This document shows, piece by piece, positions 35,278 through 46,496 of a stretch of 64,000 bases of DNA. Made by a program: the position numbers and the translations under genes. The notes under the pieces are model-generated. The model searched no databases. It worked only from the letters and a program-made list of their open reading frames with translations, and was not told the DNA's origin. The stretch is taken from NCBI GenBank assembly GCA_016800925.1, contig JABCPU010000005.1, forward strand, positions 186,001 through 250,000, read 5' to 3'. The number at the start of each line of letters is the position of its first letter. Position 1 is the first letter of the stretch. The stretch comes from Suillus spraguei (lineage: Eukaryota > Basidiomycota > Agaricomycetes > Boletales > Suillaceae).

Positions 35278-38238
35278 TTACAAGCCCTCGACGCCTTCAA
35301 GCATCCCCACCACGACTCGCCCGATCCTCCCATCCCTAATCGCCTCACAAATGACCGAAATCCCATTCCCAATCGTCCCATCCAGGCCCTCTAGGCCTTC
35401 CCGCATCCCAAACACATCACCCCTGAGATTTCCAGCTCCGTGCATTCGCACGCCCAGTGTCACCCTCACAAACTCGTAGAGTGCACGTGTCCGTGGGGCG
35501 AGGTACTTGCTGGCTGGGGCGGGCCCGCGCCACGCTACCTCCGTCTCCTCAGCACTCAGGCTTGCACCGCGCACCGCAAATGGCTGTACGTCCAGATACG
35601 CACACCGCAACTCTGTAAGCTTGTTCACCAGCCCCCCAGCGACGGATGAGATGAACACTGGGAGTGCACCCAGCTCTACATCTTGCACTTGAGAGGTTGA
35701 GAGAGCCGTAACAAGCGGTACCACGCATGCGCTTGCAACCTTGTACATCCGTACCTTTGTCTCGAGTGTTGTCGTGCGATCGAGTGTCTCTGTGAGCGCT
35801 GGAATGATAGCTGCTACGAGTGAAGTAGTTATGGTGTTATCAGCGAACGAAGGGAAGGCGTCAAGGAGGGATGAACGGATGAGTCCTGGGAGCGCTTCGC
35901 TCAGCTCCTCGCCGAGTGCGCGGAGATCCAGCGCCTGGCATATCACGAGGAGGTGTGAAGCGGCGAGAAGAGTGGACACTTCGAGTGCAGTGAGAGTGTA
36001 CCGTGCTGAGATGAGCGCGAGTGAGCTGTAGAATTGAAAAAGTTAGTTGAAAACGAAGAGAAAAAGAAAGGACGTACTTGACGCTCTGATTGTGCATCTC
36101 AGCGCTCACATTGCCCACGCCCACGTTCATTCCACCAAGGGCATTTAACTCGCCCATATATGACGCAGCAGCGATATCAACGCCCTGTCCACGTAATTCC
36201 AATAAGCCATCCCATCGACTACAACCAGATAAATTCACGCACCTTGAACGCGAAATCCAATCCGACCTCCCCACCCGCCAAATTCGGGAACAAGCCCCGG
36301 TTCATTGCTGGGTTCATAATCTCCGTGAGCTGCACGAACATCAACTTCCCGATGTGCGCAAGGCTGAGACGGACATGGTCCATCGCGTTCGTCAACGCGA
36401 GCGCCTGGAAGTTGCCTGCATGGTGAACCTGTCCGGCCCAGTTGTTCGACGCAGAAGGGGGCTCGATGAGTGGGTTATCAGTGGCTATTGGGATAAGGGA
36501 TGAGTTGGTATGTGGCTACAGGGCCGGCGCGACCTACTGGAGTTAACTTCAGTCGTGACTACTTGTGCTGCATTTGCGAGGTCCTCAAATTGAGGACCGA
36601 GCCATTGAGGGGCTGTGCGGAGAGAGTAACTGTGTTGACTTAGTGTCCAGTTTTGGTAGGGCTAAGGAAATCGAAACTTGCCGATCCTGCCTCAATACCC
36701 CATCATCATCCTCAATCTTGACTTCTACCTCATGGTTACTTGCAAAGGAAGATCCAGCGAGCAGAGTGTGCATAAGATGCGCAGAGTGAATCTGGATTTG
36801 AGCCACCAGAAATTGCGAGCGTTTGCGGTATGAAAAAAGCATTATTTTCGCAGGTAATCAAATCACCGGAAGAAAAAGGGGGGAAAAATCATCAGCTCTA
36901 ATAACCGCATAAAAAATCCGAAAAAATGCACCTGTCCAATGTGCGGCCTTGCCTCACTGACAAAGGGATCAAAGCTGCCCCTTGCGCCGAGCATCGCTTC
37001 AACGGACATGGACGTGAGGACCTATAACCACAGACAAGTTAGTCTGATGCAGGAAACAAAGATCAAGCGTAGAACACTCACAGCACCCAACACGCTAACT
37101 CCCCGCGCGCCTCTCACAACCAATGCACTCAAAGCTGCACTGAATGCCGTGCCATTCAGAATACCCAAGTGCTCCTTGCTCGAGAGCGGGAGGGGGGTGA
37201 TGCCGGCGACCTGCAAGGCCTGTGGAGCAGGAAGGAGTGCGTATGATCCGTAGTTGTCCACTTTGAGAGTATCTGTGGGCAGGTTAAGGGTATCAGCTGA
37301 GGGTGGGAGGGGGGTGGACGCAGAGAAGGGAGACAATTCGGGTGAGGAGCGTGGCGAGGATATTTCAGTTGACAAGGGGGTTGAGAAAGTACTGGATATG
37401 GCTGAAGAGGGGTGGGGTAAGGGAACCCAAGCTCTGATAGCGGGATTTCCAATGAGTGTTGCAGCGATGTAGGAAAGAGAAGATAGGTCTGTAGAAAGGG
37501 AGTTAATTACGACCTCCGCAAGGTAAAGAACAAGAAACAGATTACTCACCTCCACTGGAACTGACGCTACCTCTCATAGGAACGACAGGAGTAACACCTT
37601 TGTTAATGAGCTCTGCCATTTTTTGGACAAGTTCCCAACGGACGCCGCTGTGTCCACGCATAAGACTGTTGGCGCGAACAAGGAGAGCACCACGTGTCCA
37701 AGGGGGTGGCATCGTAGTACTGGTGAATGGATCAGAGAGCGGTGCGGGGGAAGGAAAAGCGTTGCTATCGAAAGAAGAGAGGGTGGGGATAGCAGTAGAA
37801 GCACTTGGTGCATAGGTAGGGAGTATGACGCCGGCGTGCTGGTGTTGGAGGAGAGCAGCACCAAGTGCAACAGGGTCATCTGTCCTCGTGTCTGCGCTAC
37901 CACCAAATCCAGTGCTAACACCATAGACACTGATGCCAGCTGCGACTTTACCCTCGATAACAGCACGAGAGGCAGATACCTTTGCTTTGACATGTTCGTC
38001 ATCAGTAAGTTGAATTTTGACTGAATTACTGGATGATGATGAAGGTGGATAAAGCGCGATAGCAGCAATTTGAGACAGGGATAAGGTAGACCCAGTGAGA
38101 GTGATCGGAGATCCTGTGCTGCAGGAGAAATGTAAATGAGTGCGAATAAGTACTTGAGTGGACGGTGTGGACATACAGGTAGGAGTCAAGCTCCTTGACG
38201 TCCTGAACATACTGGGAAACGAGAGCGTAGGTAGCCAT
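35278..38238 (-). CDS. Phenylalanine ammonia-lyase (MIO enzyme), Ser-Ser-Gly triad
   Basis: Converts L-phenylalanine (perhaps tyrosine) to trans-cinnamate and ammonia. Nine exons: 38177-38238, 37550-38118, 37082-37488, 36932-37021, 36682-36791, 36538-36629, 36243-36484, 36078-36184 and 35278-36025. All phases fit and give 808 aa. The catalytic Tyr86 lies in GISVYGVSTGFGG. The MIO region reads RGSVSSSGDLSSLSYIA, so the triad at residues 208-210 is Ser-Ser-Gly where Ala-Ser-Gly is usual. Also present: LGILNGTAFSA, LRQDRYSLRTAPQW, EVNSTTDNPLIEP and HHAGNFQALALTNAM. A Ser/Pro-rich insertion of about 50 residues follows the MIO region (SSTFSTPLSTEISSPRSSPE), which explains the length above the usual 700-750. 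Intron 5 uses a GC donor (GCAAGT). The first Met (MATYALVSQY) has a TATA box about 70 bp upstream. Confidence 0.92.
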
Positions 38239-38303
38239 TGTAAATATCTAATGGTGAAGGAGGATAAGTGACGGTGCTGGTAGGAAGTAGTACTAGTGAG
38301 TGG

Positions 38304-38311
38304 TTTATATA
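38304..38311 (-). promoter_or_regulatory. TATA box of the PAL gene
   Basis: TATATAAA on the PAL strand, 66-73 bp upstream of the ATG, a good match to the core element at a normal distance for fungal genes. Confidence 0.55.
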
Positions 38312-41300
38312 GCTGTATTGGTCCGAGTTAGAATACGAACTTCGTGGCAAATACTTACTGGGTTTTATATTTCTGTTCGAGACCCCGGCGTGATCCGCCC
38401 GTAAAAAGTTGGAGCAGTTGCGCTTTCTTTTTCTTGTGAACAGGTTTAACATGACACAGTATGTAACACAGCACTTTAAATGTAGACGCTCAATCGAGAT
38501 TCATACCGTCCTCTTCGCGACCCCCTCTGATTTTGACCCCCCTGGGGGGTCACCTCAATTTAAATTAGTATCATGATCCGTCCCAGCAACGTAAACCTAC
38601 TATCACCATAGTTCAAAGTTCAATTGAAACCGGGATCACATCACAGTACTTTCGCGGGAGAACTGCGGGTGTCATGATGCAGGTCAAAACATCCAGTTGA
38701 ATGCAGCATCCTCTTCCAGCCTCCCCGGTGGAACCGTGAATATGAACTTATCATGTAGGTATCGGTAGTCCACAGTATCCGTCCTATCTCTCAAGCCTCC
38801 TCCGATAGGCTAGTAAGTACGGTGGCCATTCGCGAATTCCTTCTTCATTTCCAATCTATGCTGGCGGAGGCTCGATCTGATTCAACCACGCTGAAACAAA
38901 TGCTCCAAACTGCGTCCTCGATTCGCTGGCTTACAGTTTCACTTATGTTTGACTTACTTCCTATCTGGCCCATTCGTGTCATAGGCTTTTGGGGCAAGCA
39001 TGTATGTCCAAAATTTTATCTCCACCTATCTCAATGATGGGCCAGGTCATTTTTGTAGTCCGAGTCTTTTCCCGAGGAAGCTGAGCTACGCAACCGTCTG
39101 CATGTGACCCTTACTTCTTATCTTATCTTTTGTATCATATCGTATCGTCTAATCTTCCAATGCAGTTGGCATATTCGTCGAAGCATACTCGTGAGCAAAT
39201 CTATGGATCTATGGATAGTACACACTAACTTGAAGTGTACCAAACCCTAGGTTTCAAGGTTCCTAATGATCCACCCGACGGAGACGCCATTCTTCGTTTC
39301 CCCGGACTCATGAGCTACTGGTAGATCGAGTCTATTATGTTAGGTATTTCATTTATCGACCCATGAATGCTGATATCTTTAACGTACCACCGAGTGAAAC
39401 AACAAGTTCCATCCGTTCCAGCAAACTGCCGGCACTACATATTACTTGTTTCAAGCCTTAGCGGCTCGGCACAGATACATCGTCTTCTGAAGTAGAATTC
39501 TTAGAACCCTGGGAGGTTTTCAAATTAGATTGCTGAGGGACGACTTGATCTTCAATTCGCCTCCTGTGTCCCGAGCATGCTTAGCAGCCTGTGGCGCAAG
39601 TTCCCCACGAATTTAACTTGATTGGCTAAGTGCCGATCTAGTAGCGTTATGAACTAATGTTCTTCATACCATAACAGTTTCCGTACCAAGCTGCTTAAAA
39701 TTTGACATTAGCCCCAGAGCCCCCGTATTCTGTCATTCGTCGGTGGTGATTCCCCTTTTATCGGTACTTGCCGCGGGCGGGATTTCTGGTTCCTTATTCA
39801 TTTTTGATCATATATGTGGTCTTTACCGCTTGGTCCAGCCTTACTACCCTGGACTTCTTGCGCCAAGTTCGGTGGTATTGATATGGTGGGAAGCGGCTGT
39901 ACCCTGTGTGTGAAGTGTTCTGGTAAAGTCATTATCTGCTAACATTAGGTCGCCGATCTATACCCTCTATCATCACGTTACGATCGGGCGAGCTATTAGT
40001 ATAGTATCCTCGAGGTCTGTGACTGAAGGTTAACGGTCAAACGTTTTCAGGACAAGCAGCCAAACGTTACCCATTAGTCGTCACCGCCACAGGCGCGTGG
40101 TGCACAGGAAACCTTAAAAAATAGGGTGCCAACGGTAGTGGATTAGCCGTGAAGCCGTTACCCTTGAAATGATTGCCGCTATCAGATTACTATGTCCTCA
40201 GGAGTTCCGCACAGGATCGGGTCAGCACTTGTTCCCTACGCGCATCATCGCATTATGTAATTAATACAAGAATGTCCTTTACTGTTACATGACTTCCAGT
40301 ACTTAATATCAATGCGACAGTGGGGCGCTTCACGTTCTATGAACGCCATGGCTTGGACCGGATCGCAGACTATCACCTATCTTCACACCATTCGCGTGCT
40401 CGGCATAGCACTATCACAAGGAGTTGCCCTTAGCACTGTGATCGGACCGCAACGGACCACGGTAGAAACACCCACGGCGCTCGCTCAACGTGGCAAGGGA
40501 AGCCATGCTTCAATATTCAACTTAATTTTACTTGGATACTGGAACGCGTCGTCCAGTACTGTTAAACTCGGGAGCAGCCTGAGTATCCACTTGGTGTCAT
40601 TGTTTCTTATCTACCATCATTAATGAGGCTTCGTCAGCCGCAGTTGACGCGATAACGAATGTAGATAGCAAGATCAGCATGACCGTGTACCACAACACCG
40701 CAGCAACACCCACACGCTCATTCACCGTGACACGCGATATGCCGGACCTTCAGCCTTCCTTTGTTGTCCCCGCATCTGGGGGAATGGGTCGCTTGGAAAC
40801 CCAAAACAACGTCGTTGATAGTTCGATAGTCCTGCAACTTTGAAACTTGTATACCGAAAGCAGAGTCAGCTTTTTTGAACACCGGCATCTCTACCATGAG
40901 CTCGCCAGTCGTTATGTCAGCCGGCAGCCTGTCGGATCATTATCGTCAACCCCCAACCATGATCGGGTCTTTTCGTTTCAGGATTTCATTTTGAACTAGA
41001 AGGAGCTCTGCGTGATATTGAAAACAAATCTCCGAGATCAAAGGTGATGGTTCTACCTGCCACTGATATCTATTTTAGCGAAACATCCTTAACTTTTATC
41101 CCTTGCGATGTTTGTCAAAGACAGAGGGAAGACCCGTCTCACCAATGTGAGCTTTCAGACATATCGTCTTCACACATGACAAAGTTCTTAGTTTATGCAG
41201 TTTCGTATCGTTGCATTGCAATTGGGCAGACCGGACCACTCCACATGACCTCTTGTATTCTCTGGGTACTATTCTAACAGCCGCTATAAATACGGACAAA

Positions 41301-41887
41301 TGCCCTCCAACTCCATACATAGACCGTTCCGTTGACATCGCCACCTCGTTCCGCACCTGTGTTCCTGGCCGTGTGCATCGCCCCTTCCCAAAATGACGCT
41401 TGCTGTGACCAAGAATCAGCGCGCGCCGGTGCTCGGTTTATGGGCGCCAATAACATTTCTGTCGGTAACCCCCCTTTCACATATCATTGGAACGTTTCCT
41501 GTTCATAAGATGGCCTGCGGATTTTAAAGCAATGGGGTTGGTTTCCTCGCATCTAAAGTCAGTCGATGCGCCTTGGCCCTGTCCCGTTACAATAGTCAAT
41601 GTAGAAATGTTGCATCAACTTAGCAGCTTCTTTGCCATTGGAAAGCTCTTTTTCATTTCAAACGTCAGGTTCCAGGACGCCTGCCAAGACGGGTAGGCAC
41701 TTGGCTACGTGCTCCAATTGACTTATCTCCCCTAGCTATTCGCTAGCATCCTCGCTTCATAATGGTAACAATGTCCATGGCTAGATACGAATCTAAACGA
41801 GTGTTAGCCGAATACATATACACCGAATCTAGTTAAATAAGATATGTCTAAATCCTATGTATGGAATGCTGTGTAAGTAATAGTAAT
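38312..41887. other. Intergenic, no recognisable gene
   Basis: About 3.6 kb without a recognised domain or repeat boundary. The open frames at 38822-39037, 40312-40623 and 41044-41277 have no relatives known to me and no visible splice structure. Includes the promoter of PAL on its left side. Confidence 0.4.
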
Positions 41888-42713
41888 CTATATGAGGTAC
41901 AGAAGGAGCAGGTACAGCGACACAAACCAAATGTCATGATAGTATACCAGTGGTGAAGGCTCCAAGCCGTATGTGCAAGCGAATCCCCAGGGAAGAGTGT
42001 TGCCCTTGCCCTTGCCGACGGAAAGCCACCAAGGCTTCGTATCCTGACTCTTTACAGTGTGACTTTGTTCAAGCTCGAGCTTGCTCTCAGTGAGCCATGC
42101 TTCTCCGCGAACAAACATATCCCTGTCAGGGAACACCTCCAGGATCTCACAGAGGAAACCATCCGTCTCTAGGGTATATGTTCTGCGGAGTTCCCGCTTG
42201 CCACCAACCACTTGTGCCTGGACGTCAAGGAGGGTAAATTGTGGGTGGCGCATCATTTTGCGGAATGTCTGGCCGATGGGATATTTCTCATCGAGAAATA
42301 CACGTTCAAAGTCAGGGTTTGTGATGGTGACTTTCGATGTAGCAGTGCAAACAATTCGCGAAGCACACACGAGATGTACCTGCCGCGATTGCGTCACGGG
42401 ATGCTCGGGGAGGCTTGTTTCACCCGTGGCGAGCCATTGGCATACGCGAGCTCAATAAATATGGGCCGAGAAAAGAACGAACTATAAAAACAAAATGGTC
42501 ATTTATTAGCACCAGGTCCAATAAATTTGATATACCTCATCAGCCGTTGCAGGTCGCCCTGAGCTGCAAGCATGATGCGCTCAAGGCCAGTGGTATCCTC
42601 GGGGATGCATGACAACTGTAGAGGTGATGGTTCAGATGCGTCTAAAAGCGCGACGATACTATCACTACCTCTACATGTGTGGATGCACTGTTAAATGAGT
42701 CCTTGCTAATCAT
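41888..42713 (-). CDS. Conserved fungal protein of unknown function (chorismate-lyase-like fold suspected; one apparent frameshift)
   Basis: Three exons: 42669-42713 (MISKDSFNSASTHVE), 42536-42615 and 41888-42481. Exon 1 to 2 joins through a GTAGTG donor and CTACAG acceptor, and exon 2 to 3 through GTATAT and TTATAG, both in phase. Recognisable blocks: GDLQRLMSSFFSRPIFIELAY, then SRQVHLVCASRIVCTATSKVTIT, DEKYPIGQTFRKM, TYTLETDGFLCEILEVFPDRDMFVRG. These recall a family of fungal proteins with a chorismate-lyase/UTRA-like arrangement, but I am not sure of that link. Around 42425-42450 the frame appears to slip by one: FIELAYANG sits in one frame and TGETSLPEHPVTQ in the next. About 42 residues at the C-terminus after DMFVRG are unlike the rest and could be a mis-splice or readthrough. 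No membrane or secretion signal. Confidence 0.55.
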
Positions 42714-42781
42714 TTTGACGTGTGCTGTACAAAGAGTGGATGGAAAGAGGAACAAGAAGTACCGGTCAGGGAGGTCCTAGG

Positions 42782-42789
42782 TTTATAAA
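42782..42789 (-). promoter_or_regulatory. TATA box of the unknown conserved gene
   Basis: TTTATAAA about 70 bp upstream of the ATG at 42713, symmetric so it could serve either strand. The spacing supports the start chosen for the minus-strand gene. Confidence 0.5.
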
Positions 42790-43518
42790 GATTTTGGTAC
42801 GGCACGGATGGTGACGAAATTTGAAATCAGGTTCTTCTCTTCACTTCCAACGGACGGAACCAAACGGGCAGTGCCACGATAAGTGAAGCGAAGGACATTG
42901 ATATTTGGATATATTCCTGATTATTCGGTCGCGAGTTGTGAAAAATCTGTTATCAGCTCAACATAGGTTTATTATATGCGAGAACATGAGAATCTTTTAC
43001 GTCCCTGATAGTTGATGGGCGCGCGCTGGCTTACAATTTGTTCGACAGCAACTTGAATGACTAGTGACTGCTTATTAACTGCTTATGACGTTAAACACAA
43101 TGTATCTACCGCTGTAAGCGTAATGATTCAGGTCACTCACTGGAGGCGACCCGTTTACAAACCCGTCTTGTTCGAGTTTGTTCCGTCGTGTACAACGACT
43201 TTTCGAGAAAGGTGAGCAACGTTTTCAAAAAGAAGATCTACTGGTACTACTACTAGTGATCAACTTAATGACGTGAGGTTGTCCTAAATTGGGATCGATC
43301 CGGAAATATCACATCCTGTAGTGGTTGTCGATAATAACGCCTCAGCTCTATTGACCAACTGTCTCGTTGAACCATGCTTGGGACCTGGCAACATGTACGC
43401 TCATAAATGTAAAGGCAGGAAAAACCTGGAAGCTGAGCTGGAAGAGATTGTGAAGGTGCGCACAAAATCGGAGGCGATTTCGGTTCCACCGTGGCAGCAG
43501 CCCATCAACCAACAAAAG

Positions 43519-43571
43519 CACACCGACCCTCACGTCATTCACAACAAAAAGACCCCAGACTCCGCTCAACA
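43519..43571 (-). repeat. Copy 1 of a dispersed about 50-bp module (inverted relative to 44211)
   Basis: On the minus strand it reads TTGAGCGGAGTCTGGGGTC then GTGAATGACGTGAGGGT. The same order occurs on the plus strand at 44212-44262. In frame it encodes GLFVVNDVRV; the partner encodes GLFSMNDVRV. This suggests a fragment of a dispersed coding element, but I cannot name it. Confidence 0.6.
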
Positions 43572-43763
43572 CCAGCTCGTCGACGTCAGCTTCAAGTTAA
43601 CGTACCCTCACTGCCCTGCTGCATCATGCTTCTCTTCTCTTTTTTTTTAACTTGAGTAACTTATAGTATGTCGGTTCAATAACTTCAATCTTCTTGTCTT
43701 CAAAATATTGACTTCTCCTGTCCTTTATTATTATTAACACCCTGTAATAAATGCAGACTTCAT

Positions 43764-43779
43764 AATATATATATATATT
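43764..43779. repeat. AT microsatellite
   Basis: Uninterrupted AT dinucleotide run of about 16 bp. Confidence 0.85.
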
Positions 43780-44210
43780 AGATTCAACTCCGAGCAGGTG
43801 TGCAAATATGCCGCTGCACTTGTGAGTTGTAGCTATTGATCTTGACTCACTGGTTCTCGCCCGTGTTCCTGTCCTCAATGGCGCACCGCGTGGATGATGG
43901 CAGGCTATAGTCTAGATGGTACCCGAACTCGACCTACAGGACACAATGTGCGTCCCTGTGAGACTATATAATATTGTTATATTCATTAATGTGCTATACG
44001 CACGCTGGGATACAAACGACACAACGTCCGAACAAAGTTTAACCACCAGCGCATCAGTAACAGGAAACGCCAACCAAGTAACGAGTCATTAACGAGGAAA
44101 AGGCAGTCACGGTAGCGGGGAATGGAGCCGGCGTGCGAGGAGTGGAGATATACGGATGAGGATTACATATATTGGTAATAAGTGCAACATTGACTTGAAG
44201 CGAAGATGCT

Positions 44211-44263
44211 TGAGCAGAGTCCGGGGTCTTTTCTCTATGAATGACGTGAGGGTGTCCAGACTT
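44211..44263 (+). repeat. Copy 2 of the dispersed about 50-bp module
   Basis: Reads TTGAGCAGAGTCCGGGGTC then ATGAATGACGTGAGGGT on the plus strand, matching the minus-strand copy at 43519-43571 at most positions. Together they form a 0.7-kb imperfect inverted pair. Confidence 0.6.
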
Positions 44264-46496
44264 ATGTTTGTCGTTCAGGGTTTGAAGTCGAAGGAATTAC
44301 TACTAAGAAAGGTTCGAATGATAATGATAACAGGGTACTATGATGATAGCCGCCTGGAATGTCGAGGCAGACTAGTAGTACTCGGAATCTAGATAGCTGC
44401 CCCACCTGCTGCGCAACATTAATTCCCGCTACGATATGCTTATGTATGATATCATAAAGCACAATACGCCTGGATATCACGTGCAGCCACTTGGCGTAAG
44501 TTAAGGTGCCCAGTCCTGCCATGGTTCTAAAGAATTCTGAAGGATTCGTCTTTTCCCAGAGGAGCGGTTCATCGCCCCCTCGGTGTTTTCATTATCACTA
44601 TCGTCCTCTTCGGATCCTTTTTTGGGAGGATGAACTCTTATCTTTAACTTTATTTCATGAAAGACATCAAGATTACTACTCAATCCTCCGATAGACCGCC
44701 AGCAATCGATACGAATCCATTGCAATACGAGCCTATCAAGCAATCTATGCGGCTCATGGCTTGTTGTACAACTTGGCACCCACATAGCATGTGGGAGGGC
44801 CGCATACCACCTCAAATCTCGATTGATTCCCGGCTATGCTTAGTGCAACCAACTGTCTATCTTTGATCAAACGCCTGTTTGTCTTATGCCGTATCGGTGC
44901 CTCACCGGACATAACCATTATATTCTACGTAAGTTCGAGGCACGAGAAGTCTAGGTCGCAACACAGCTTTTCGTGTCGTTTTTGTACGTACCATCCCAAG
45001 CTACTGACAGGACTCCACTTTCATTTCATCGCACTACTCGTACGCCAAGTACTCCCTCTCAGCAGTAGCAAGCGTCTCACCTTTGTTTTAATGTTTCCTT
45101 TCGTTTGGTATACACTGGATGCATCACTTTGACAGCAGAATTTTCCACAATTCCGATCCGTGAGTTGCTGTACACCACCCGCCCTGAGTCACAGTTCACC
45201 CTGAGCTCTCTCACACAGTGTAGAAACAATGTCTCGAGTCGCAAAAACCTTTGTGGTTTTTTTCAGCCCAAGTAATGTCATCGCTCCTGGTATTTAGAAT
45301 TCGTATAAATCAGATACTATTAACCAGCATTTTTTTCGTGTCACGAAAACTGATAGCAACGCATAGACCGCGTGGACCGCGTCACATCGCAGAATCATGT
45401 CGATCCTGTCAGCCAAGGTGATGGTTATATTCCAGATCGTTTCCTCGGTGATTTCGGTCATCACGCTGGGAACTTCGAGAGCAAGCGATATATTTGAGTC
45501 ACCAGGCGGGACTCTTTCCGACTGCGAGCGCGTCCATCTAGATTGTCTTCATTGCCTGAGAATAAGACCCTCTTCGGCTCCGTCCAATCCTCTGCACGAT
45601 ATTACTCATCTAGGTGCGAAGCAAGTTACCTCTCCATTTCATCGTACTGCATATCAGTCTCCAGGGATATCCCATGCTACCTCGTTTTGCAGAGCATCCG
45701 ATAATGATTGATGCTGGAGATTACTATTTATACGCCTGTCTTCCTTTGTCTATAAATGCTCGCCTACTAATATTATCAGACAATATAGAATGAAGACGGT
45801 CATTTTATCCATCTTAATATTCCAACGCATTCGGGGGCCACATGGGTGAGAAGTATGCAAAGCAAGGGAATCGTACAGGTGTTGTCCTCGCGGATTGCTC
45901 GAGGGTTACTGAGATCAAGTGTATCCTGTTGAGGACACGGTAGACCCCATCCATTCTACGATACAATTTTTTTTGAGCCGGACGTCCCCTGAATTTGAAG
46001 AACGTGTTTGAGAAACTGAGAAGCGTACTAATAAGTGAGAAAGACCACCTCGACGTCACACAATCCAACCTATAATACTTAGTCGCTATAATGAATCGAA
46101 TATATGGTAGTCATACTCAACTGAGCGGGGTTGGCGCAATCAATGTCCGATCTATCGATATCTGATATGGGTACGCCGGCGGCAGAAGGCAATCAAATCT
46201 ATGAATTGAAGAAGTGACCTGCCGAAGTTTGTATGATGAACACGAGTCGCAAACATGCTTCGAAAAAAAGACAAATACGCGTGAACCAAATTCATTTCGT
46301 AGTCTCGGTACTAATCTCGGACGAAACCATGAAGATGAACGATTTCATTGGCCGACTACGCTACTACTACACATAGTATGTACTAAGTGTTGGGGGTTGA
46401 GGTACGAACTCGACACTTGTCGGGAACCTTCGGGAATGATGGCACGATATTACCAGGCATCGGCAGCTCAGTTCTACCGTTGGCAGACATAGTGGG

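Larger units (their letters stand above)
42790..46496. other. Intergenic with repeat remnants
   Basis: No host gene recognised. Contains an inverted pair of a roughly 50-bp module (43519-43571 and 44211-44263), an AT microsatellite at 43764-43779 and several short frames without motifs (for example 45397-45711). Probably decayed repetitive DNA flanking the mobile-element island. Confidence 0.4.

Noticed and set aside
43737..43790. CRISPR-like or regulatory array at the AT run
   Set aside because: Simple dinucleotide microsatellite; no spacers or direct repeats.
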